A DNA stretch of 64,000 nt from NCBI RefSeq assembly GCF_007655135.1, contig NC_045134.1, positions 16,516,568-16,580,567 on the forward strand. Direction: 5' to 3'. The notes below the pieces were generated by a model. It was not told the DNA's origin and made no database searches. It saw only the letters and a list, made by a program, of their open reading frames with translations. Both the position numbers and the translations under genes were made by a program. How positions within the stretch are numbered: position 1 is the first letter of the stretch; each line of letters starts with the position of its first letter. This DNA is from Punica granatum. Taxonomy: Eukaryota; Streptophyta; Magnoliopsida; Myrtales; Lythraceae. Positions 44,393-57,167 of this stretch are shown piece by piece.

Positions 44393-47300
44393 TGTGCACA
44401 CTCGAATTTCATCTTGTCGGGGCACGCGTGCGCGCGCCTAATGCAACGAGGCTTAGGAGTGTCCACCTTCCCGAGGACGCGCGACGGACGCATGTGAGAA
44501 GGAGTCGCCACTTGTCATTTTACGATCCGAAGGTCGAGGGCCGGCAAGTTACCCGGGTCTAGGGGTACGAGGTACACCTAATTACTAAGGCATATGGTCT
44601 GCGAAACCCGAGGTTCGGAATTCGAGGGTTCTGTTACATGCGAGCCTATATCTCACATGTCCTATTGGTACTCTAGCTTGTCTAGGCTTGCCATTTTAAT
44701 TTAATTACCGCTTAATTAAGTTCCGCTCATCTTACGCGTTTTGACATCGTAAATTCGAAGAAACACTCCAACCGTCCACTCTCTGATCGGGATTCTTACA
44801 TGAATAAATGTACAACATAAATCATTACATTGTCATCTCGAATAAAAAAAATGCGAATTACAACAACTGAATCCCGATCGGTTCGCGTTCGGTTATTATT
44901 CCACTCGTGCTCACCGTGTGGTTTGAAAAGACTGGAATTGAAATTAAGACTCCCGCTCAGTGTTAGGAGGATTGGACCCCGTGATCTACGATTGGGCGTT
45001 GGACCCCCTATGAATCGTGCCCTAAAGGATCGGGCTCGATCCGCATAACAAACAAGTGCAAGAATGTAACAAGCGGACACAAATAAACAAACAATGGGGT
45101 TTTGTTATTGCCGAATTTACGTGAATTAAACGATTATTAACCGGGGTATCTTGACATGCAAATCCTATCCTAAAGCAGACAAAGTGGGTACATGGTGTGA
45201 ATCAATCAAGGATCGCCTCGGGAAGGTATTTCGCATTCGGCATTATTTTCCGAGGACCTGACAGACGTGACGTCTGTAGTTAGGTCTTGTGTTTATAGGT
45301 TGCTTTTAGGATGTTCTATGTTGTGACACTGCGGTTGTTACAGGTTATTACAGAATATGGATTCCGCCCGTAAACCCTAGAGCCTAGTGCCTAACCCGCT
45401 ATTGCCCGTTTTTGTCTTAACCAAGTACACAATTAGTCCAGTATTTGTATTTTGAGCTAATCCACCCGAACTAACTACCCGAGACTATGTTATAATAATA
45501 AAAATTCATCGGTCAGATAGAGCGGGCTATGTAGATAAAGCTGCGCCTAGATAGGTAGCCCATCCCTACCCTGATACCGTAGTGTTTCTGTTATTCTAAC
45601 CCTAGGGGTGTCGCTAAGTTGCAAATAGACGATTTTGCCCTTGAGGTGAAAATTGTTTTCGGAAAAGAGAGATTACGTGGTGCGGGCCACCTCGGCCTGT
45701 AACCGGCGCTAACCGATCCCCTGGACCTTCCAGGGTTGTCAAGAACCCTAAAAAGCCAAAGGATCGGTTAATCTATCCAGAAGTGATCCAAGAAGAACTT
45801 CCACGCCCCGACCTGAGTTTCCTGTAATCAGGTGAGGCCTCGAGTCAAGACGCGCAAGTCCTTCCTAGACGTCCATGTCACATTGAGCCACGTGTCTCGG
45901 GTTTTATAAAATTTGCAAGTTTTGAGAAGGGCACCAACGCATGTTTGCAACCTATCGACACGTATTATCGGTTTATTACCAATTCGTGCAAAAAATTATT
46001 AGGGCTAAGTGAGTTAATTAATCGCATGAACGTCCCAATTACCTCGTTAGTAGAATTATTGATAAAATTAATTAATGCTTTGCCAAATACTCTAAATATG
46101 CGGGTTTCAGACCGTCGAGCCGATCATTGATGGACCGTCCGATGCGAATCCTAATTCCCTACCACCTTGGGATTTAAAAATTAATTTTAGGTCTAATTTG
46201 CATGATTAAACCGATTCGTGTGAGGTTTCGATTAAAACGAGAAAATAAAGCGGTTGAAACACGGATCAAGAGCACATTATCACGTTAAGCACAACAAACA
46301 TACGTATTTTACACAATCAGTGTCGCCATGATCATGATAAAAACATACAAACATACAATAACATAATATTAACGGAATCGATAAAACGGCACTGACTCAT
46401 GGAAGTGGAAAATCATGCAAAGAGCACGTATTATCATGTTGTGTACATATAATTACAGAAACAAAATATTTAAACGGGACACACACGTTGTCGGTCGGGG
46501 ATCCAAGTAGGAAAGGGTTGGGTATCTTTAGAAAATGTCCAGGGACTGATTTGAATCATTTCAAAAGAACAGGGACTGATTTGAAAATTCTGGAAAAACT
46601 GGGGACTGTGAAAGAATTACTGAAAATATCCCAGGACTTGTTTGAAACGAATTTGAAAATTCGGGCTGATCTGAAAAGTGAAACAAATGCCCCAAGGACC
46701 AAACTGAAACAACTTTAAAAGTTTCTGGAACTGGTTTAAAAATCCTGAAAAATTCAGGGACTGATTGGAACGTGCTAAAAATGGCTGGGACTCGGCTGAA
46801 ACGAATTTTAAAATTCGGGAAAGATCTGAAAAAGACGGAAAATAGCCCAAGGACTAAACTGAAACAACTTAAAAAGTTCCTTGGAGTGGTTGGAAAATTC
46901 TGGAAAATTCAAGGACTGATTGGAAAATGGTAAAAAATGGTTGGGACTTGACTGAAACGAATTTTAAAATTCGGGGCAGATCTGAAAAGGGTGAAAAATG
47001 GCCCTGGGACTAAACTGAAACAACTTGAAAAGCTTTTTGGAGTGGTTGGAAAATTCTGGAAAATTCAAGGACTGATTGAAAAATGGTAAAAATGGATGGG
47101 ACTTGACTGAAAAGAATTTTAAAATTCGGGGCAGATCTGAAAAAACAAAATGCATCCTCAGGACTGAAATGAGACAAAATGGAAAGTTCGTAAAATCGAG
47201 TTCGGGACAAATCCGATCACCCACGCAACCCAAGAACGCTCATTTCACGTCACATCCATCCAAGCAAACATTAATATTCAGAAATGGAGCCCTAAACATG

Positions 47301-48604
47301 CCACTAAGTCGAGAATTTACCTAGTTTTGGAAGTTGAAGGGTGATTTTGTAAATAAAAAAATAAAAAATGAAAAATATGGACTAATTGGGCTGCTGGGAG
47401 GACCGGATCAGGCCGGATTGGGCTGTTGGGCCGGACTGGGCCCAATGGGCCGAACTGGGGAGTTGCTGGGCCGTTGGGGCGACGTATGGACCGGGCCGTT
47501 GGTGGACTGGGCTGGGCGGCTGCTGGACGCGGGCCGGGCCGCTGGACGCGGGCTGGACTAGACCGCTGCTACCTGTGTTGACCCGAAAAAAAAAAAAAAG
47601 AAATCACCCCGATTAGCTAAACTCGAAACACAGAGGGAGAAGGGAGGTCCGAGGGAGCGTGGGAGTTGAGCTCCGGGAGCACGTAGCCCGGTCTGGAGCT
47701 GAGGGAGTCATTCGAATGAGCTGGAGGTTCGGCGAGGGAGAGCTGCCGGGTCTTGGAGCGAGAGCAAGCTCCGATTTTTTTCGAGAGAATTCGTGAGCTA
47801 TGGGGTTTTCTTCCGAACGTTCGTGAGCTGAGGGATCCGCCGAAATCGAGCTTTGGGTTTTTTTCTTTTCCTCAAAACCGAGAGAGAGAGAGGATCCGAA
47901 AAATTTAAATAGAGCTCCGGCCGTGGAAAACTCGAGCCGAGGTTTTTTTTTTTGGAGAGAATGGGCGAGCTCCGGGAGAGCGTCCGTGAGCCGAGAGCAG
48001 CTGGGTTTTTTTTTTTCGACCTCGAGAAATCGAGCTGCATTTCTTTTTTTAAAAGAGCCGAGAAAGAGAGAGAGAGAGAGAGATGGCGTGCACAGTGACG
48101 TTGGCAATAAGGAAGAAGAAGAAAGAAAAAAAGAAAAGAAAACAGAGAAGGAAAGAGGAAGAAGAAGAACAAGAAAAATGGGGCATAGAGTCAACGGTCA
48201 GAAGTCGTCTGACTTATGACTGGTTCTGACTCTTTTTTTTTTTTCCGAATTCGACGCGCGTACAAAATTGAAAATTCTGTCTTCTTGATCGGACGTCGGA
48301 AAAATGATTCGAGACCGCCATCGTGCTCAGAAAAATTCGTTGATCGATATTATGCAATAAAATTATTTTCAATCTCGAATTTTATTCCGAATTTTGAAAA
48401 GTGACGTCGATGTACGTGAAATTCGAAAACGTCCCAAATAATATTATTTTTGAAAAATCATAAAATTGGTGTTAAATTAGGGAAATTTGCTGTTTCCAAA
48501 AAGTCGCAAATACTCGAGTAATTAATCGGAAATACTTCCCTTCCGGGTTGCAAAATGACAATTTTACCTCTCTAGAGCCGGTGGACCAAAATTGGGTGCT
48601 GACA
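44393..48604 (-). mobile_element. Solo LTR 3 of a giant-LTR Tat/Ogre-like family (4212 bp)
   Basis: In plus orientation it starts TGTGCACACTCG and ends GGGTGCTGACA. On the minus strand this is TGTCAGCACCC...GTGTGCACA, the ends of the Tat/Ogre LTRs. The target duplication ACGCA flanks it (44388-44392, 48605-48609), and removal restores the gag-only LTR. It has no internal genes. Inside are a 155-bp tandem array (46530-47165), a GGGCC-rich stretch (47390-47560) and AG-rich runs (48065-48180). Open frames in it are composition artefacts. Confidence 0.92.
46530..47165. repeat. Tandem repeat of about 155 bp inside solo LTR 3
   Basis: GGACYAAACTGAAACAACTT returns at 46696, 46851 and 47007 (spacing 155 and 156). 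Each is followed by a GGAAAATTC-rich part, GGGACTTGACTGAAACGAAT and AAAATTCGGGGCAGATCTGA. About four copies are visible, with the left ones more diverged. Confidence 0.85.
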
Positions 48605-49096
48605 ACGCATATTCTAGAAAATTTCGAAACAAGAATTTAGCTTAATTAGATATTAAGTTTCCATATTGCTATAATATAGTTTCCCTTAATTAGATATTAT
48701 TTCCTATATTAGCTTGAGTCAGTAATCTTAAGTTTCATATTTCAGATTGTTTCCTTATTATATTTTAGGAAAATAATACGGAGAATATTAGATGTCAATT
48801 TCCTATTCTAGAGTCAAGAGGGGTGTCTTCCCTCTATATAAATATGCAGCTATTGTAAGAGAAGACAGAGAATTTGATGAATATTTGAATGAAATTGCCT
48901 AGAGCGTTTCTTCTATTTTCTTATCTAAACAAGTCCCTTGTTTAGTGGCGAAAACCCCGATTCTTATCGTTCTTCCTTGAGCGTGGCGAATCAATCCGAC
49001 CTTTCTTACTCGTGGCGAGTCATCTTATCGAGTGAGTTTTGTTGATTCTACCCTCCACCCTCCTTTCTTATCAAGTTCTGGTTCGCGAGCCTATCA
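48605..49096 (+). repeat. Second part of the 3' LTR of the type-B gag-only element
   Basis: It resumes with ACGCATATTCTAG, the point where the LTR broke off at 44392, and ends GAGCCTATCA. CTATATAAATA at about 48834-48844 is a likely TATA box. The following base belongs to a gypsy pol remnant. Confidence 0.88.
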
Positions 49097-49267
49097 ACTT
49101 CCGAGAGGGGATGGTCCTTTCCAAGTCCTAGAGCGTATCAATGACAACTCTTACAAAGTAGATTTACCTGGGGAATACAATGTATGTGCTACTTTTAATG
49201 TTGCTGATTTACATCCTTTTGATGTAGGTGATGATTTGAGGGCAAATTCTTTTTAAAAAGAGGGGAA
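49097..49267 (+). pseudogene. 3' end of pol from gypsy family B
   Basis: PRGDGPFQVLERINDNSYKV is the GPF/Y-type end of a gypsy integrase, followed by DLPGEYNVCATFNVADLHPF. A TAA at 49254 interrupts it. The frame then continues into the LTR with GPITRARAKKFKDELNGLIQ. The rest of the element is missing. The gag-only LTR abuts it directly. Confidence 0.8.
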
Positions 49268-50027
49268 TGATGCAAATCGTAGCACAACTTCAAGGGATCC
49301 AGTTCAAGTTCCAATTGGACCGATTACGCGAGCACGAGCAAAGAAGTTTAAAGATGAACTCAACGGCCTGATTCAAGAGGTTTGGGCTCAAGTAAATTCG
49401 TGGAGGCCCATTGGACATGAATCACGTGATCAACAAAGATCCATTAACGTAATTCAAGTTATAGAAGATTCCGAGCAAGGCTAAATTCAGCAAGTATTTG
49501 AAGAAACTTCTAGAATATTTGATGATCAAGAGAAGATATCATCAGATTTGTTTAAAGTTTAAATCTCATGGAGATATTCTCGTGATATTTAGATTTCATA
49601 TCTTTATAGATTATGTCATATCTCTATCGATATTTTAGGTTTTATTTTCCTTATCTATAGGAGGAGATATGGCCATATTAGGATTACTTTATGTCTATAT
49701 ATATTTATCTTAGTGAATTTTAATAAAAATGAACATTCAGAAAATTGTGAGAGTATTCTCTTTGGTTCTTGAAGAACTAATTCGAACTTATCGGAAGTTT
49801 CCGTGGCGTTCATCATCGACTTATCAAACGGCTTTCCACCACCGTTTGTGGCATCTTCCTATATACCGAGGTTCTTGTTCCGCAATAAATAACGGGTTGA
49901 GGTCAGTTATACCAAGGTTCTTGTTTATGTTGTAAACAATGGGTTGAGGGTTCGTCAATCAAATCTAATCGTGGAACGATCTTGGGTTCCTTTAGTTGTC
50001 GGGTCTCGTCATTCTTGGCGGGAATCA
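49268..50027 (+). repeat. 3' LTR of gypsy family B, last bases missing
   Basis: It starts TGATGCAAATCGTAGC after GAGGGGAA and matches the reverse complement of the complete solo LTR at 62696-63503. It stops at GGCGGGAATC without the final GCATCA, where a family-H pol end begins. Confidence 0.85.
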
Positions 50028-50216
50028 CCAACGGAAATCCAAATTGAGTCCACGAGGAATTGGACCATTCCAAGTCATAGCCAAGATAAATGATAATGCC
50101 TACAAAATAGATTTACCATGTGAGTATAATGTTAGCCCAACTTTTAATGTTTCTGATCTTTCTCCGATTGATGTAGGTCTCGATTCGAAGACGAATCCTT
50201 TTGAAGAGTGGGGGAA
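50028..50216 (+). pseudogene. 3' end of pol from gypsy family H
   Basis: The text SPRGIGPFQVIAKINDNAYK, then YNVSPTFNVSDLSPIDVGLD and KTNPFEEWGNDED, is the C-terminal end of gypsy pol. The frame runs on into the LTR to a stop at about 50280. The upstream part of this element is absent. Confidence 0.82.
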
Positions 50217-50900
50217 TGATGAGGATTGTGGGCATGACAATGAGGCCGATGCACACGAGCTTGGAAGTCGAACTTGTTAAGAGAGAGCAGCATAAGATCA
50301 TGGAGGCTTGCATGTTCCGAGTGGGCCAATCACACGGGCGAAGGCCAAACAAATCGAACAAGCTACGGAGAGCTTGCTGATGGGCTTTTTGGGCCAAGAG
50401 GAGTCTAATTCAATTGGGTCTCCAAAGGCCTATATTCAACTGACTTGCCATGGGATGTTGAAGATTGAATAAAAGACTGCCAACTATTCTAGAGAGCCTT
50501 TATTTAGTTTCCTTTGTTATTTCTGGCTTTAGGAAACTAATGTTATTTCAGTTGCCAAGTTTATTAGTTTCCAATTTCTCCTAGACTTATATAAAGGAGG
50601 CTGTAGCTGTTCATAGGTAGACTAATCTGGTATTTTGGTGAGATTTTCCCCTTTGTTCTTCATTGAACTCATTCGAACGAACAAGTGTGACAGCTTGTGA
50701 TTGTTCGGTACAATTTGATATTATTGGTTCTTGTTTCTTCATAAACAACGGGTCAATAATCTTTGTCTTGATATTGTTGATTCTTGTTTCTCTATAAATA
50801 ACGGGTCAAGAATCATCTTTATCTAAATCTGTGTTTGGCGATCTGGAAATCGATTCAAGTTGGTCATCGGGTTTCGCAATCCTTCGTGAGGTCCGCATCA
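50217..50900 (+). repeat. 3' LTR of gypsy family H, complete (684 bp)
   Basis: It runs from TGATGAGGATTGTG, after a GTGGGGGAA purine tract, to GAGGTCCGCATCA. TTATATAAAG near 50588 is a likely TATA box. It matches 39997-40685 on the opposite strand. Confidence 0.9.
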
Positions 50901-52044
50901 ATCTCCATCGTCATCTCCATAAACCTCACCATCCCCTTCCCCTTTTACTTTTGGCTCTATGTTTCTCTGTCAAGCTCGGCTTCCCCCTTCTACATGCCAT
51001 CAACGCCACAGCCACCATCTCTATCACCATTAACTTCAATGTTCATCAACTTCCATCTCCATCACACTCTTGGCCCCCTACCACTACCGTGATTTCCATC
51101 ACCTCTTCCTTCCATCTTCATCCTCTTTTCCTCTTCCTCTTCTTTCTGCTATCACCTCTTGGCCCTTATTACTGCCTCCCTCTCTATCACCTCATCCTCC
51201 CTTCCATCACCATCCTCACCTTCTATTGCTCTCCTATGCTCTTGCCATCACCTTCCTTTCCTTCAGTCTACCCACAGCCACTTCCATCTGCATCTTTTGA
51301 CCACCATCTCCTACTATGCTCCTTCCTCACGCCCCCTCAGCTCTGCAGAGATGGTGATGATGATGGCGGTGGAGTAAAGGTGATAAAGATAGAGATGGAT
51401 GGTGAATGAGATGACGAAAGAGAGAAGAAGAAGAAGAAGAAGAAGAAGAAGAAGAAGAAGAAGAAGAAGAAGAAGAAGATGATGATGAAGAGGAGGAGGA
51501 GATGGTTGAGGTGGTGTTGCTGCCGAAAAAGAGAGAGAGAGAGGGCAAAAGCAGTCGGGAATAATGGTGATGGTGATGTGGGTCCCACACGTGTCCACCA
51601 TGGCGCCCAGCTGTGCACGGTTTGCCCCAAAAAAGAGTCACGTCAACATTCCATCAAATTTTGAATGGAACTCTAACGAAATGCTACGTAGTGAAAAAAA
51701 ATTCTTGCTGCATAAAAAAATAATTTGAATTCGTGCTACAACAAGAAAAAGTCAAAAAACGTACTGTATGGTATTATTTTTCCTATCATAAAATATTGTC
51801 AAGTTATATATCCCTGGAAAGCATTGAAATTATATTTTTCAACGCAAAAAGCCGTATGAGAATTGGAGTTTTTCTCAATGTAGTTATGGACAATTTATTC
51901 CCGCCTTCACAATATAAATCAAGAAGACAAATTCGAACTTAAATAAGGAACTTGAGTATCAACTGTCATTGAATGTCGTCGAATTATATATTTCAAGGAT
52001 GCTCTGGAAGTGTAGTTTTTAACGTAAAAAACTGAAAGAGACGT
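50901..52044. other. Unassigned low-complexity and AT-rich stretch
   Basis: Bases 50901-51420 are a CT/CA-rich run with many CATC and TTCC words and no credible protein. A (GAA)n microsatellite and AG-rich repeats follow. Then comes about 0.45 kb of AT-rich sequence with an internal near-repeat (TTATATATCCCTGGAAAGCA against TTATATATTTCAAGGATGCT, then a shared AACGCAAAAA/AACGTAAAAA word). I cannot assign it to a known family. Confidence 0.4.
51424..51479 (+). repeat. (GAA)n microsatellite, about 18 units
   Basis: An uninterrupted GAA/AAG run is followed by GATGATGATGAAG. The three minus-strand open frames across it are poly-Ser, poly-Leu and poly-Phe translations of the repeat and not proteins. 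Confidence 0.97.
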
Positions 52045-55000
52045 TGTCAGCACCCCATTTTGGCCCACCGGCTTCCCACACGAGGATTCCCGACCAAAGC
52101 TCGGGACGCTATTCGCCATCCGGCAATCAGGGGCAAATAGGCGGGCACGGAGTCATGAACAATGGGAGAAGAGCTGGGTCCACTGAGAAAGGCGGAAGAG
52201 AGCAGTCAGAAGAACGAACGAACAAGGAATCCCGAAAACAACGGAGCTGGCACTGTGGCACTATTCATCACCAAGTCACCGAAGCACCAAAAGGTACCCA
52301 ATATGGGACTCCAAAAATCCCTCTCAGTGCTAAAGTGACCAATGACACGTCCGGACGCATTTCCGGGGTAAACCACATGAGCCGGGACACCCCGATCTCT
52401 CACGGACGCCTTTTCTGACAGAGCTCCCGGGGCCCGGCCCACTGATAAGTAAACGGCACCCGGAAACGGGCCTACAGGCACCTAAGGACCACCAAGGTCG
52501 GAGAACAAGCCTCAGATGACCTTCCGGAACTCGACTTGGTTTCCCGAGGGATGTTCCAGTGGTCACGAACGTCTCCCGGCGAGCCTTCGGGGCACGTCCA
52601 CGAAAAACAGAGATCATAACAATCCTCGAGCACCTCACAACGATCCCCGAGCACCTCAAGACATTCAGGGAACACTGAGAAAATCCCGGTCACAAGTCCC
52701 TAGGCCTCCCCGGGCTAACGGTCCTCGACCGAGGGCGACGAGCCAACGATCCCCCGTAGGGTAGAAAGGTCACCGAAACGAATTTCAAAATGCACAAAGA
52801 GCAATCGGGGACCGGGGGGCACTAAACTCCACTCCGAACGTCCAAACAAGGCAAAACCGACTCTCAAGGCGCCGAGTCGCCCGAACGTTCGTTCACACGA
52901 CGCATGGCGATATTAGGCTCATTCAAATCCTCGTCATTCAAGCATTCCAAATCTTCAAATTAATCGGACATCGGAGATCGGATGCGAGCTCAATCAAGTT
53001 TCAAGCATTTTCCAGCTTTTCTCTCAATCGAATGGGACCCACAGCTCAATCAAGCCAAGCCGTCAAGCCGCGGCTCAATCCCAAGCCACGGCTCAACCCC
53101 TCCAAGCTCGGCTCGCCTGCAATGAGCCATGGCTCAATCCATGGCCGGCGGCTCCAAGGCCTCCCCACCACACAATTTGAATTTTCCTTCACATCTTTCA
53201 CTTCCTATCACACCCATCACTCTTTCCCTTCCTTTCCCCACACTCTACATGACACTTTCCCTTCCCTAATCTTCCCTCCAATTTCGGCAACCCCCTAACC
53301 CATTTTCGGCAGCCCATTAAGCCCATTAAACCACAATTAACTTCCCCAAAGCAAGTCATTAGCATAGCCTATAAGTTCTCATTCCTCATTAGACTTAATG
53401 ACTTCTTCAACTCCACTCTCTCTCAAGCCAACTTCTCTCTAAAAAAGCTCTCAACCTCCAGCCCACACCCAAGTTCCGTTCAGCCCTTTGCCAAGGCCGA
53501 AACCGGCCAAAATCGCCGGAAAATCACCCGGTATTCCGGTAACCACCCGACCCGACTTAAGCCAAAAATCATCAAACTTCCTAGCCTACATATTTCCTAC
53601 CCCCTAAGTCCATTTCCGGGCTTAGATTTTCGATTTGAGGTCCCCAACACCCCGTTCCAGCCGCAAGAACATTCGGGTCCCGAGACCTCCCTAGCCGCGC
53701 ACACCGAGCCAACCATGTGCCATTTCTTCCCACGACTTCGGCGAGTCGTGCCATCACGTTCAAAGGGTTCCTCACAACCCTCACCCTCCCCCGTGAATAG
53801 GTGGTCACGATCCGAGGGCCGATCAACCGTGCACAACCGTCGTTCATCCGCTTCTCTCTTACCAGGTTCCTCACAGTTTTACCGAACTTTCTCTCACATT
53901 TTCGGGTTTGTCCAGGCCTTGGCACGTTCGGGTCTGCCCACGATCATCTAGATCTGCCTCTTAGGAGTCCAATGAACCCGACCTCGCACCGTGCCGTGGT
54001 CAGAGCAAGCGTGCCAAGCCGTTTTCCCGCGACTACACCTTCACCTGGGTCACCCACCCGTGACATCCAACCCGAGTCTTGCGACTCCCACGGCCGCTTT
54101 TCCGACTCTTTTCCTCGTGCATCGAGGCTAGGTAACATCCCTCTACAACCTAGAAGGGTTAGGATCTTCGATCTTTACTTATATGGAGTGTTTATGCGTT
54201 TTAGAGATTCGGAATGCATGAAAGGTTGCATTTTTCCTTTAGATCCGGATTTTCCCATGCAAGTCATGCATCGTCACGTGTTCCATTTCTTTATCACGTT
54301 CATATGTTGTATAAACATGCATGCATAACGTGAAATGGTCCGAATCCGTGAGGATGAGACCGCCATAGACTCGAGGAAGCCCTTGAGCCTCTCGGCCGAA
54401 CCTCAAAAAGGGGGGCCTTGAGCCTCTTTGGCTCCCTAGGGTCCATGACCCTCTCATCCTTCCGGATTTGACAATTTCCACGGTCATGATGTCCGTAATC
54501 GTGCTTAAAATATGACGGCATGACGAGAAAGGCTCGAAATCTCGAAAGGAGAGGCCTCGGGGGGTTCGGTTGCGCCAAGGAGACCCACGGCCATCTCCTT
54601 GCTACGGGGGCCGTGAGGATCCTTGGTCCACCCGAAGCCCTAGGGCTCTCTTTTTCTTGAAGTCATGCGATTCCCGTGAGTTATTCCCAAATTCATCGTA
54701 GAGTAAGTTAACATCGCGTCGTTAATTCCTTGAATGCGGTGTTTTGGGTGTACCACATGTTTATTCGTGTAAATTGGGGTCGTGTCGATGTCGATTTAGT
54801 GAAAATGTGTGTCGTTATCACGTGCATATTACATGATGAATGCAAGGGATGATTAGGAACAATGCGAGAGACCCACCGAAACCTGAATCGGGTCAAGGGG
54901 GCATTCGGCCAACTACTCTAGTGGGAGTGGCCGACTCCTCCATGACCTCTTTCGGAGTCGCGGTTGGTCTCTTCGTCGTTCCGAAGTCTATCCTTGGAAT

Positions 55001-57071
55001 TGTTCGTAGTTACGCTCCCTCTTAATCGTTGTCTATATGCTTATTACGTGCGGGACTTGTTAGATCCGGATGTTTCCCGTTAAAACCATAACCGCGACAT
55101 GGAATAATAAATATCGAAGAATCTCACAAATGGGATAAACGGGACGTGTCATTCGGCTAATTAAGTCACTTGGACTAAATAATTGGATAAATTGATTATT
55201 AATTCGTAAACGCATCGATGATTCACGGAACGGCGAGAATGCCCTTCTCCATTAAAAACTCACAATTTCAAAATACCGAGTCGTGTAACACGAATAGAAT
55301 TGATGTCTAGGGAGTACTCACGTGCCACGACTCTAGTCCGGGCCCAATTTGAGGCGGCCCGAGTCGGGGCACGAGAATCCTTCTTAGACTCCTTCGTGTG
55401 ACGCGATCTCCAATTTATACACGAACATTGCAATTTTATTATCCAAGGGCACAATCGTCATTCCGTGATTCACCGATACCTTAGGCGCTAGGGAATCGGA
55501 AACGCCTCGATCTATGGACGGAAAAGGGCTACCCGTTCGGGTATGAGTCTCATTCGCACGGCCCATTCCGTCCACTTTCGGTGTTTCTATCTTCCTATCA
55601 TAGATTCGGTGAAGAGCATTTTATTTCAGTTACAAAACACAAAGAACCGGACTAATCATACATCCGACCTAATCAAACACTAGATAATGGATAGGCGGAA
55701 TGATAGATTCCAATCTAGAGTCAAAACACGAGTTTGGCTAATTCGGTGAAACCGCAGTGACACTTAACTGAATAAGAGTCATAAAACAAACACACACATG
55801 TAATTGGATTAGAACCCTATTCTAATCCACCATATATGTTTGCCTAGGTTATATACATTGTTTGCTAACCAACCCCGGTTAATAACTGATTAAATCACGT
55901 ACATTCGGCCTAATACACAACTTGTCTGTATTCACTGATACTTATCAGTTGTTGTCTATATTGTGTCAGTTTTATCAGTTTTCTTTTGTTTTGTCTTTGC
56001 ATATGATGATTTATTGCGGTTCGGGCCCGAGCCCATAGGTCACGTGCTGCACGGGGTCCAACGCCCCAAATCACCGAACACGAGGTCCAATGCCTATTAA
56101 CTCACCGAGCGCGTGCAACCCAAGTGCGGAATGGGATCTAGCCTCGATTCACCGTCACACTCCGAATGCGGCCTATGTGGAAGGCAATTTGGATTGGGTG
56201 TGTGAAACGTGCTTAGATATCACCCGGGAGCTCGATCGGTCCAACAGTTACAGTAGGAATCAACCGGTTCCCTTGCATACCGTTGGTTCGATCGGACCCG
56301 ACCCCCGGCTCCTTGAGCCCGCGTTGCCTTAATTCATTTATCGGTTATTCAAAACACACGGTGAGCCGGAGCGGAATATTGGCCCAATGCAAATTGATCG
56401 GGATCCATTCACTTATTCAGTTACATTTTGTAATTATTCGAGAGAACATTGTGAGGATTTTATTTGTACACTCACTCATTCATTTGTAAGGATCCCCGAT
56501 TGGCGAGCGAGAGGTCCGAGTGTCGAACTGGTCAAGTCGGTCTATTGTTACTAAGAGATGAGTAAGCTCGAATACTCGCGGTTTCGGTTCGCGCAGGGAA
56601 TCGACCATCACGGCTCGATGAACTGTAACGCTAAGATAGTGAACCGATTCCTCGACACGCAAGCCTACTCATCTTTCGGATTCTTGGCCCAACTTGATCA
56701 ATTCATCGATTTTACGGTGTCAAAACGGGCGAGTCAAGTGCAACCCTAAATCACGCGATAAATAAACTAAACGGCAAGCCTAGCAAACTAGAGTACCGAA
56801 AGGGCGTGCGGGATATAGGCCCGCACGTAATAGAACCCCCGAATTCGGAATTTCCGGTTCCGTACGACCATTGCCTTAGCATTTAGGTGTACCCCGTACC
56901 CCTAGACCCGGGTAACTTGCCGGCCCTCGACCTTCGGGTCGTAAAATGGCAAGTGGCGACTCCTTCTCACGTGCGTCCGTCGCGCGTCCCCGGGAAGGTG
57001 GACACTCCCAAGCCGCGTTTGCTTAGGCGCGCGCATGCGTGCCCCGACGAGATTAAATTCGGGTGCGCACA
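52045..57071 (+). mobile_element. Solo LTR 4 of the giant-LTR Tat/Ogre-like family (5027 bp)
   Basis: It starts TGTCAGCACCCC and ends TTCGGGTGCGCACA. GACGT flanks it on both sides (52040-52044, 57072-57076). Length and sequence agree with the 5' LTR of the 28-kb element once its nested solo LTR is removed, so both are one subfamily. It is non-coding. A CCTATAAGTT TATA motif lies at about 53369-53378. It sits directly upstream of the only host gene and in the same orientation. Confidence 0.93.
53370..53375 (+). promoter_or_regulatory. Putative LTR TATA box in solo LTR 4
   Basis: TATAAG follows AGCATAGCC, 1325 bp into the LTR. The 5' LTR of the 28-kb element has the same motif at the matching offset (minus strand near 26735). 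It points towards the downstream gene, some 3.8 kb away. Confidence 0.45.
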
Positions 57072-57167
57072 GACGTACGATCACGAGATGAGGAATTGTG
57101 CTATGTGCTTATGTGAAAGGTTCTCGTTGCACGAACGGAAGAAATTTGTTACAGTAAGTCGAGTTAC

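Larger units (their letters stand above)
42457..49096 (+). mobile_element. Gag-only (TR-GAG-like) element with gag type B, split by solo LTR 3
   Basis: A truncated 5' LTR (42457-42672) is followed by a primer site (TGGTATCAAAGC, 42675-42686), a gag region (42770-44337) and a 3' LTR (44338-44392 plus 48605-49096; about 542 bp without the inserted solo LTR). The LTR ends (TGATGTGC...CCTATCA), primer site and C-terminal gag module match the minus-strand array. The gag core is of a different type. There is no RT or integrase in its 1.66-kb internal part. Confidence 0.85.

Noticed and set aside
47613..48219. Open frames of 98 to 193 codons near an AG-rich stretch
   Set aside because: They are low-complexity Ser/Leu/Phe or Lys/Glu translations inside solo LTR 3, with no recognisable domain.
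51314..51641. Minus-strand frames with long Ser, Leu or Phe runs
   Set aside because: They come from the (GAA)n microsatellite read in three frames.
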